Below are positions 25,472 to 32,118 of a stretch of DNA of 64,000 nucleotides, piece after piece. Source of the stretch: Flavobacteriales bacterium BRH_c54 (GTDB lineage Bacteria > Bacteroidota > Bacteroidia > Flavobacteriales_E > Vicingaceae). Position 1 is the stretch's first letter. Every line of letters starts with the position of its first letter. A program made the translations under genes and the position numbers. The DNA is taken from the NCBI GenBank assembly GCA_000961845.1, contig LADZ01000009.1, forward strand, positions 1 through 64,000, read 5' to 3'. The notes below the pieces were generated by a model, which saw nothing but the letters and a program-made list of their open reading frames with translations, was not told the DNA's origin and did not search any database.

Positions 25472-26716
25472 TTATTCTTCCAAACTATAAATCGTTAAAC
25501 CACTACGCATTTTGGGTTCTATCCAAGTGCTTTTAGGAGGCATAATGTTGTTGGCATCGGCAACAGCTTTTAGTTGTTCAATAGCAACAGGGTAAAGTCC
25601 AAATGCAACAATGGCTTCTTCGCTATCTACTTTTTCTTTAAGTCCTGCTGTTCCTTTTGTTCCTTCAATAAATTCAATTCGGTTGTCGGTTTTTAGGTCA
25701 GTAATGCCTAAAATAGGAGTGAGGATATTCGTGGTTAAGATACGAGCATCTAAATTGCCAACAATATCATGTTCTTCGTAAGTGCCTTTTTTTGCAGTAA
25801 GCGAATACCATTTTCCGGCAAGGTACATCGAAAAATTATGTTTTTTAGTAGGATAATAATCTTCGGTTTTTTCTTCCACATCAAAGTTGTTGGCTATTTC
25901 TGTTAAAAAACTTTCGAGTGTATGTTCGTTAAGGCTGCTAACTGTTCTGTTGTATTCAATAATGTTGAGTTTGCTTTCGGGAATAAGATAAGACAAAAAG
26001 AAATTGAATTTTGCATTGGGATTGTAATTCGGGGTTTCAGCTCGTTTGCTTTGAGCATATAATACCGAAGAAGCCGAACGATGGTGTCCGTCTGCAATGT
26101 AAATGGCATTAATATTTTTAAAGGCTTCCACTAATGTGTTAATATCGCTTTCATCATTTACCAACCATAAATCTTGCTTAATGTGGTGTGTAGTACAAAA
26201 TTCGTATTCAGAGCGAGTGGCTAAATATTTATTAATAACAACATCAACAATTGGATTATCTTTATAGGTCAATAAAACCGGTTCGGCATTAAACTGACAA
26301 ACATCTAAATAGAGCTTAAAAGTTTCTTCACGTTGCGTTAAGGTATGTTCATGAATTTTAATGTTTCCGTTGAGGTAGTCATCAACAGAAATTCCTGAAA
26401 TTAATCCTACATAAGTGTTGGTTGGAGTTATTTGTCGGTAGATGTAAAAACTTTCTTTTTCATCTTGCATAAAAATGCCAGCAGCGTTAAACTCATCAAA
26501 TTTTTCTCTAACTTTTTCAAAACGCTCCATCGAATTAGGTTGGGTTTTGTTGTCGGCTCTAAATTCGGGATTGATGACATGTAAAAAAGTGTAAGGATTG
26601 CTTTCTAACTTGGCCTCTAATAAATGCTTAGGATAAATGTAAGCAGGCATACTCGACACTAAGTAGGCTTTATCTCTGGTCGGACGTATTGCTTTGAAAG
26701 GAACTATGTTTGCCAT
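25472..26716 (-). CDS. DUF1015 family protein in the serine operon
   Basis: 414-residue cytoplasmic protein when started at the ATG at 26716 (MANIVPFKAIRP). The frame stays open further upstream, but that part overlaps the dehydrogenase gene and is not conserved-looking. DUF1015 hallmarks are IKIHEHTLTQREE (119-131) and YIADGHHRSASSVLYAQ (206-222). The ADGHHR motif resembles the phosphate-handling G-x-H-R loop of the ParB/sulfiredoxin/SerK fold (inference). It lies 16 bases after the serA-like gene, in the order serC-serA-DUF1015. Function not established; a link to phosphoserine metabolism is suggested by context. Confidence 0.9.
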   Translation of the reverse strand: MANIVPFKAIRPTRDKAYLVSSMPAYIYPKHLLEAKLESNPYTFLHVINPEFRADNKTQPNSMERFEKVREKFDEFNAAGIFMQDEKESFYIYRQITPTNTYVGLISGISVDDYLNGNIKIHEHTLTQREETFKLYLDVCQFNAEPVLLTYKDNPIVDVVINKYLATRSEYEFCTTHHIKQDLWLVNDESDINTLVEAFKNINAIYIADGHHRSASSVLYAQSKRAETPNYNPNAKFNFFLSYLIPESKLNIIEYNRTVSSLNEHTLESFLTEIANNFDVEEKTEDYYPTKKHNFSMYLAGKWYSLTAKKGTYEEHDIVGNLDARILTTNILTPILGITDLKTDNRIEFIEGTKGTAGLKEKVDSEEAIVAFGLYPVAIEQLKAVADANNIMPPKSTWIEPKMRSGLTIYSLEE

Positions 26717-26732
26717 ATTAGCTAATAAAATA

Positions 26733-27680
26733 TTATAATAACAACTCTTTAATCTGACTAGCCAGTTCTTCACCAATTCTATCTTGAGCTTCCAACGTAG
26801 CAGCACCAATATGTGGAGTAAGTGAAATTTTTGGGTGTTTCAATAAATCTTCTCTTGGAGTTGGTTCGTTTTCAAAAACATCTAAAGCAGCGTGAGCTAC
26901 TTTTCCTGAGTTTAAGTGAGCAATTAATGCATCTTCGTCAACCACGCCACCACGAGCCGTATTAATGATAATTACACCATCTTTCATTCTAGCAAACTCT
27001 TCATTACCGATAGTTGGTTGGCCTAATTTAGGAATGTGTAAGGAGATGAAATCAGCTTTAGTCAGCACTTGTTCTTTTGTGTAAGAAGTTAATTCAACAG
27101 CAACCAATTGGTTACCAACTTTTACATTAATAGTAGTTTTTTCTGCAAAAGGATCGGTGTAAACTACATTCATTCCGCACCCTAAAGCATAGCTGGCTGT
27201 TGCCTGACCAATTCTTCCAAAACCAATAATACCAAGTGTTTTTCCACGTAATTCTAATCCTTTAGCATATTTCTTTTTTAAGGTTTTAAATTCAGTAATG
27301 CCACTTGTAGGCATTTGTCGGTTAGCATCGTAAACAAAACGTACAGCACCAAATAAATGAGCCATCACCAACTCAGCAACCGATTGAGAGGAAGAAGCTG
27401 GAGTATTGATTACATGCAATCCTTTTTCTCGAGCATAAGCAACATCTATGTTGTCCATTCCAACGCCTCCACGTCCGATTAATTTTAAACTCGGACAAGC
27501 ATCAATAAGGTCTTTACGAACTGTAGTAGCACTTCTTACTAAAAGAGCTACATAATTTTCGTTGTTGATGGTTTGAATTAAATCGTTTTGAGGTACCGTT
27601 TCTGTTACAACAGTAAATCCCGCTGTTTCTAGTTGTTGCTTGCCTATTGTGGCAATTCCATCGTTTGCTAATATTTTCAT
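26733..27680 (-). CDS. serA: D-2-hydroxyacid dehydrogenase, probable phosphoglycerate dehydrogenase
   Basis: 315-residue NAD-dependent dehydrogenase. Rossmann motif GIIGFGRIGQATASY (about 148-162), catalytic Arg in NTARGGVVDE (about 239-248), Glu in the following segment, and His in PHIGAAT. It has no C-terminal ACT domain, unlike E. coli SerA (410 residues), so it would not be inhibited by serine through ACT. Location directly after serC supports 3-phosphoglycerate as substrate. ATG start at 27680; a 65-base gap with heptad-phased repeats separates it from serC. Confidence 0.9.
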   Translation of the reverse strand: MKILANDGIATIGKQQLETAGFTVVTETVPQNDLIQTINNENYVALLVRSATTVRKDLIDACPSLKLIGRGGVGMDNIDVAYAREKGLHVINTPASSSQSVAELVMAHLFGAVRFVYDANRQMPTSGITEFKTLKKKYAKGLELRGKTLGIIGFGRIGQATASYALGCGMNVVYTDPFAEKTTINVKVGNQLVAVELTSYTKEQVLTKADFISLHIPKLGQPTIGNEEFARMKDGVIIINTARGGVVDEDALIAHLNSGKVAHAALDVFENEPTPREDLLKHPKISLTPHIGAATLEAQDRIGEELASQIKELLL

Positions 27681-27690
27681 TTGATAGGTA

Positions 27691-27745
27691 TAAGGTTAGA
27701 AGTTTGAGGTTGGTTAATCAATAGCCTCAAACTTTAAACATTTAA
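27691..27745. repeat. Heptad-phased degenerate repeat between serC and serA
   Basis: Parses as TAAGGTT, AGAAGTT, TGAGGTT, GGTTAAT, CAATAGC, CTCAAAC, TTTAAAC, ATTTAAT (the last unit runs 1 base into the serC stop codon). The GTT-ending units repeat at 7-base steps. Confidence 0.5.
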
Positions 27746-28819
27746 TTAACTGTATTTTTTTGCAAATTCTTTCATTACATCTACCAATACTTGAACACTT
27801 TTTAAAGGTAACGCATTGTACATGGAAGCTCTGTATCCGCCCACATCTCTATGCCCTTTAATTCCGCTAATGTTGGCTGTTTGCCACATTTTATTGAATT
27901 CGTCCGTTAAACTTTCATCTTTTAATACAAAAGTAGCATTCATGTTAGAGCGATCGGCAACATTAGCTGTTCCTTCAAATAGTGGATTAACATCAATTTC
28001 GTTGTATAATAAATCTGCTTTTTCTTGGTTAACTTTTTCAATCCATTCAACGCCACCATTATCTTTTAACCATTGTAAAGTAAGCATGGAAACATAAATT
28101 GGAAACACAGGAGGGGTGTTAAACATCGATTCTTTTTTGATGTGAGTTTGTAGATTTAACATGGTAGGAATTTGTCGCCCGCTTTTACCTAAAGCACTAT
28201 CTTTTACAATATATAAGGTAGTTCCGGCAGGTCCCATATTTTTTTGAGCTCCGGCATAAATCATATCAAATTGCGAGACATCAATTTTTTTACTAAAGAT
28301 ATCTGAAGACATATCTGCAATAATTGGAACACGACTAATAGGGATATTTTTGAATTGAGTTCCAAAAATAGTATTGTTGGTAGTAATGTGTAAATAATCG
28401 GCATCACCCGGAATTTGATATTTTTTAGGAATATAATTGAAGTTTTTGTCTTTTGAACTAGCAATTTCATGTACAGTTCCCATTTTTTTCGCTTCCTCTA
28501 AGGCTTTGCTTGCCCAAACGCCTGTGTTTACATAAGCAGCTGAGCCATTTTCTTTCATAAAGTTGAAAGGAACTTTTAAAAATCCTAAGCTGGCACCACC
28601 TTGAAGAAACAAGATGGAGTAACCGTCCGGAACGCCTAATAATTCTTTTACTAAAGCCTGAGCTTTTTCCATTACTTCAACAAAATCTTTACTTCTGTGA
28701 GAAATCTCTATTAATGAAAGATTTAAGTTGTTGAAATTAATTACTGCTTCTGATGCTTGCTTTAACACTTCTTGAGGCAAGATACATGGCCCTGCACTGA
28801 AATTATGAACTTTAGACAT
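27746..28819 (-). CDS. serC: Phosphoserine aminotransferase
   Basis: 357-residue PLP enzyme that turns 3-phosphohydroxypyruvate into phosphoserine. Starts with MSKVHNFSAGPCILP, a family signature; EISHRSKDF (38-46), QGGAS (73-77) and the PLP lysine Lys193 in YAGAQKNMGPAG are present. First gene of a six-gene row (serC, serA-like, DUF1015, yggS, DUF1697, tag). A perfect -7 box is 36 bases upstream. No serB (phosphoserine phosphatase) is in the window. Confidence 0.96.
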   Translation of the reverse strand: MSKVHNFSAGPCILPQEVLKQASEAVINFNNLNLSLIEISHRSKDFVEVMEKAQALVKELLGVPDGYSILFLQGGASLGFLKVPFNFMKENGSAAYVNTGVWASKALEEAKKMGTVHEIASSKDKNFNYIPKKYQIPGDADYLHITTNNTIFGTQFKNIPISRVPIIADMSSDIFSKKIDVSQFDMIYAGAQKNMGPAGTTLYIVKDSALGKSGRQIPTMLNLQTHIKKESMFNTPPVFPIYVSMLTLQWLKDNGGVEWIEKVNQEKADLLYNEIDVNPLFEGTANVADRSNMNATFVLKDESLTDEFNKMWQTANISGIKGHRDVGGYRASMYNALPLKSVQVLVDVMKEFAKKYS

Positions 28820-28854
28820 AAATAATTGATTTTTAAAAGTATTTGATTTTTCGA

Positions 28855-28862
28855 CAAAGGTA
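28855..28862 (-). promoter_or_regulatory. -7 promoter box (TACCTTTG) of the serC operon
   Basis: Exact TAnnTTTG match on the minus strand, 36 bases before the serC ATG. No clear -33 TTG at the usual spacing. Confidence 0.55.
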
Positions 28863-28905
28863 GTATTAAAATTATCCTTTTAAAAAAAAACTAAAGAGTT
28901 AATTT

Positions 28906-29841
28906 TTACCTTTTAATGGTGTTTTTAAAGATGAGTTTTTTTAAGAGATAATAGCTGTAAGCCATTTTAATATTAACGGCTCCGTCAACTTTGTTTTCCA
29001 TTGGTAATCGTTGTAAGTTAAAGGTTATTTCATCATCTTTAATGCCAGCACTACCAAAGGTTAAATCTACATGGTTTTTTATGGAGGAAAAGAATTTTTT
29101 ACCTACGTTAAAATCGGTAAATGGAAAAGAAAACACAGCATAATTTAGTTGAAACCTGTTTTTAATATCTTCAATACTTGCAATAGTTTGATAGATTTGT
29201 TCATCTAACGAAAGTTCTTCATACAAAGGATGGTTAAGGCTATGAGCTCCAATGGTAAATCCTTGATTAATAAGTTCATTAATTTGTTCTGTAGTAAGGT
29301 AGGGTTGGTGTTTGGCTAAATAATCATCCCAACCGATATTAAAAGTTTTAGCCAATTCATCTATATCATTTTTATTTTTAAAATTGAAGCCTAAAACTGT
29401 ATCGGTATAAAGTTTATCACTTAAAATGCTTGCTTTATATCTATAAAATAAATCTTTATTATCTATAAAATGGTTATTTAAAAATATGGTTGCCGGAATT
29501 TTTTTTTCGATTAAGATAGGAGCAATAATATGGTAGAATTCGCTTAAACCATCATCAAAAGTAAGGTGGAAAGAATTGTTAGGAATAGGTTTTTTACTTT
29601 GATGATATTCTAATAACTCTTTTAAAGTAATGGGTTTAAAGTGGGTGAGTAAATAATCTAGATCGTCTTTAAATTCAGTTAAGGTTTTGTGCTTGTAAAG
29701 GTTTCTGATGTGTGTAGGAGGGTTATCTGTAACTAAATGATAAAAAGGGAGCAATACTTTTTTGTTAGAAAAACGGATTAATTGCTCTTGAGAAAACCAA
29801 TAAGCAACAATTTGAGCAATATTTTCAATTAGTTTTTTAAT
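28906..29841 (-). CDS. Polysaccharide deacetylase family protein, non-standard start
   Basis: NodB-type deacetylase that removes N- or O-acetyl groups from a polysaccharide. Metal-site motifs HLTFDDGLSEF and GAHSLNHP are present. The first standard start codon in frame is TTG at 29754 (282 residues), but that would begin inside the first beta strand (LLPFYHL). The frame is open for 29 more codons of sensible protein (IKKLIENIAQIVAY...SNKK) back to an ATT at 29841, 4 bases after the stop of the transferase gene; there is no ATG, GTG or TTG between. I chose the ATT as the likely start; an unseen base error is the alternative. It probably works with the upstream transferase in surface polysaccharide formation. 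Confidence 0.75.
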   Translation of the reverse strand: MKKLIENIAQIVAYWFSQEQLIRFSNKKVLLPFYHLVTDNPPTHIRNLYKHKTLTEFKDDLDYLLTHFKPITLKELLEYHQSKKPIPNNSFHLTFDDGLSEFYHIIAPILIEKKIPATIFLNNHFIDNKDLFYRYKASILSDKLYTDTVLGFNFKNKNDIDELAKTFNIGWDDYLAKHQPYLTTEQINELINQGFTIGAHSLNHPLYEELSLDEQIYQTIASIEDIKNRFQLNYAVFSFPFTDFNVGKKFFSSIKNHVDLTFGSAGIKDDEITFNLQRLPMENKVDGAVNIKMAYSYYLLKKLIFKNTIKR

Positions 29842-29845
29842 GAGG

Positions 29846-30778
29846 TTATCGCTTTAAGAATTTAAATAAAAAAGAGTTGGTTTTTTTTATGCTAAAATAA
29901 GGCGTTTGTATCCCGCCAAAAGCTCTAAAATGTTTTTCAACGGATTTAATCATAGAGCCTTCAAAATTAAAATGTTTGCCCAAAGCATTCATTTTTTTAA
30001 TAGCCTCCCAAATTAAAAGACTCATGGCTCCCGAATTTTTGAATTGATGATTGGTAGCACTAAATAAATAGTAAGCGGTATGTTTGTCCCAAACAAGCAA
30101 CATCATGGCGTGGGTATTTTTATTTTCGTCTGTTGCAATTAGTAATTCACCACAATTATTGTTTTTACAATGTTGATAGAGTTTATTTACTTTTTCAAAT
30201 GGTACATTTAGTGGAATGTTTTTAATAAGATAATCTTGTTTTTTTAGCTCATAAAGTTGCTCAATATTTTCTGATGAGGAAACATTGATGTTTTTCTCTG
30301 CTTTTCTAATTTCCCATTTTAAATTGCTCTTAAAAGCATCAAAAATAGCATCAATATTAGGATTGTGAATAATATAGGTGTATCTGGTAGTTTGTTCAAA
30401 ACCTTTCCAATAAAAAGCCATCCAATTGGTAAAATTTGGATGAAACATTTGATGGTAATGAGCTACATTAGGTAATTGTTTTAGAAGGTTTTCGCAAACT
30501 TCTTTTTCAAAACCTATTTTAGTAGCGTATTTCTGATTTGGAGGGTAGTTTATCCAAACTCCTTGATAGGGAAGAAATAATTCAGGATTAATTTTTTTAA
30601 AACCGAACTTGCTTCTTATAATATAAGGTAAGCAACCAACAATTTTTTCATCTCTAATATCAAGAGCTATATCCCAATTATTGTCAAAAAGAGCTTGGTA
30701 ATAAGCATGTTGGTAAAACAAAGGTATATCCTTGTTGTTATCACACCATTGTTTATACTTTTCCTTGTTATTGCTCAT
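29846..30778 (-). CDS. FemAB/BioF2-type GNAT acyltransferase
   Basis: 310-residue cytoplasmic protein with two GNAT folds of the FemAB-like/BioF2 type: N-terminal FYQHAYYQALFDNNWDIAL (about 21-39), basic SNLKWEIRKAEKN (about 149-161), and C-terminal YYLFSATNHQFKNSGAMSLL. Such proteins occur in exopolysaccharide or lipid-modifying clusters and may attach an acyl or amino acid. Start ATG at 30778; a perfect -7 box (TAAGTTTG, 30808-30815 on this strand) lies 29 bases upstream. Its stop is 4 bases from the ATT start of the deacetylase. Substrate unknown. Confidence 0.82.
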   Translation of the reverse strand: MSNNKEKYKQWCDNNKDIPLFYQHAYYQALFDNNWDIALDIRDEKIVGCLPYIIRSKFGFKKINPELFLPYQGVWINYPPNQKYATKIGFEKEVCENLLKQLPNVAHYHQMFHPNFTNWMAFYWKGFEQTTRYTYIIHNPNIDAIFDAFKSNLKWEIRKAEKNINVSSSENIEQLYELKKQDYLIKNIPLNVPFEKVNKLYQHCKNNNCGELLIATDENKNTHAMMLLVWDKHTAYYLFSATNHQFKNSGAMSLLIWEAIKKMNALGKHFNFEGSMIKSVEKHFRAFGGIQTPYFSIKKTNSFLFKFLKR

Positions 30779-30854
30779 GTATTAATTTAGACGAAAATAT
30801 TTTGATGCAAACTTACATAAATGCAATTAATATTTTATGGAGAATAACTCTCAG

Positions 30855-30891
30855 ACTAATTTAATAGTATGTTTTTCAGTGGTAAATTAGT
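30855..30891. promoter_or_regulatory. Inverted repeat in divergent promoter region
   Basis: Perfect 9-bp arms ACTAATTTA (30855-30863) and TAAATTAGT (30883-30891) with a 19-base spacer, between the divergent transferase and pdhB genes. Could be an operator; low evidence. Confidence 0.3.
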
Positions 30892-30930
30892 TTTTGTAAT
30901 TAAAAACACCTTCAATAAGAGTTAATTTTA

Positions 30931-30938
30931 TAATTTTG
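30931..30938 (+). promoter_or_regulatory. -7 promoter box (TAATTTTG) of the E1 beta gene
   Basis: Exact TAnnTTTG match, 62 bases before the ATG at 31001; the leader would be about 55 bases. No -33 TTG. Confidence 0.45.
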
Positions 30939-31000
30939 ACGTCCTAATTGATTTAAGTTTTTGGCTAAAATTAAAAACTTATAAACATATAAACTGCATT

Positions 31001-31978
31001 ATGAGAGAAATACAATTTAGAGAAGCACTTAATGAGGCTATGAGTGAGGAAATGAGAAGAGATGAAAATATCTTTTTGATGGGAGAGGAAGTAGCTGAAT
31101 ATAATGGTGCATACAAAGTAAGTAAAGGTATGTTGGATGAATTTGGAGCCAAAAGAGTAATTGATACTCCAATCGCGGAGAATGGGTTTACAGGTATTGC
31201 TGTTGGTGCTGCGATGAATGGGTTAAGACCAATAGTTGAATTTATGACTTGGAATTTTTCTTTGGTTGCTATTGATCAAATAATTAATAATGCTGCTAAG
31301 ATGTACAATATGTCTGGCGGACAATTACCAATACCAATTGTATTTAGAGGAGGAACAGGTTCTGCAGGTCAGTTAGGAGCAACGCATTCACAAGATTTTG
31401 CTAATTGGTATGCCAACTGTCCGGGATTAAAAGTAATTCAGCCTTCCAACCCTTATGATGCAAAAGGATTACTAAAAGCAGCAATTAGAGATAATGATCC
31501 GGTAATTTTTATGGAGTCGGAACAAATGTATGGCGATAAAGGTGCAGTTCCTGAAGGAGAATATTTATTGCCTATTGGAATTGCAGATGTGGTGCAAGAA
31601 GGAACAGATGTTACCATAGTTGGTTTTGGAAAAATGATGAAATTGGTTAAAACTGCTGCTCAAGAATTAGCTAAAGAAGGAGTAAGTGTTGAAGTCATTG
31701 ATTTAAGAACAGTTCGTCCTATTGATTATGCAACGATTATCAATTCGGTTAAAAAAACGAATAGATTAGTTTGTGTGGAAGAATCATGGCCATTAGGCTG
31801 TATTGCTTCTGAAATAGCTTTTAAAGTACAAAAAGATGCATTCGATTATTTAGATGCTCCCGTTATAAGAGTTACAGGAGCAGATGTTCCTATGAGTTTT
31901 TCTCCACCATTAATAGAAGCTTATTTGCCGAATGTAGATAAAATTATTAAAGCTGTAAATCAGGTGATGTACAGATAA
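31001..31978 (+). CDS. pdhB: Pyruvate dehydrogenase E1 component subunit beta
   Basis: 325-residue beta subunit of the alpha2beta2 E1 that decarboxylates pyruvate with thiamine diphosphate. N-terminal REIQFREALNEAMSEEMRRD, EEVAEYNGAYKVSKGM (about 28-43), PIVEFMTWNF (83-92) and the C-terminal transketolase domain (about 200-320; EESWPLGCIASEIAF) are typical. The partner alpha subunit and E2 are not adjacent, which is common in Flavobacteriales. Single-gene unit with a strong terminator. Confidence 0.95.
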   Translation: MREIQFREALNEAMSEEMRRDENIFLMGEEVAEYNGAYKVSKGMLDEFGAKRVIDTPIAENGFTGIAVGAAMNGLRPIVEFMTWNFSLVAIDQIINNAAKMYNMSGGQLPIPIVFRGGTGSAGQLGATHSQDFANWYANCPGLKVIQPSNPYDAKGLLKAAIRDNDPVIFMESEQMYGDKGAVPEGEYLLPIGIADVVQEGTDVTIVGFGKMMKLVKTAAQELAKEGVSVEVIDLRTVRPIDYATIINSVKKTNRLVCVEESWPLGCIASEIAFKVQKDAFDYLDAPVIRVTGADVPMSFSPPLIEAYLPNVDKIIKAVNQVMYR

Positions 31979-32001
31979 TTATATTTGTTTTCAAATAAAG
32001 G

Positions 32002-32038
32002 AAACACTTTTTTGACATTCAAAAAAGTGTTTTTTTTC
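32002..32038 (+). terminator. Terminator of the E1 beta gene
   Basis: Perfect 14-bp stem (32002-32015 with 32019-32032), CAT loop, then a T-run to 32037. Confidence 0.9.
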
Positions 32039-32057
32039 TTTTATAGAATAAAATATA

Positions 32058-32065
32058 TATTTTTG
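32058..32065 (+). promoter_or_regulatory. -7 promoter box (TATTTTTG) of the pyrophosphatase gene
   Basis: Exact TAnnTTTG match, 53 bases before the ATG at 32119. No clear -33 TTG. Confidence 0.5.
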
Positions 32066-32118
32066 CCGTCCTAAAAAAATAGAAATACTAACATAATATA
32101 AATTTATAATAAAAAGAT

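Noticed and set aside
26717-26809. Longer start of the DUF1015 gene
   Set aside because: The extra 31 residues overlap the dehydrogenase gene and do not look like protein; the ATG at 26716 matches the family start.
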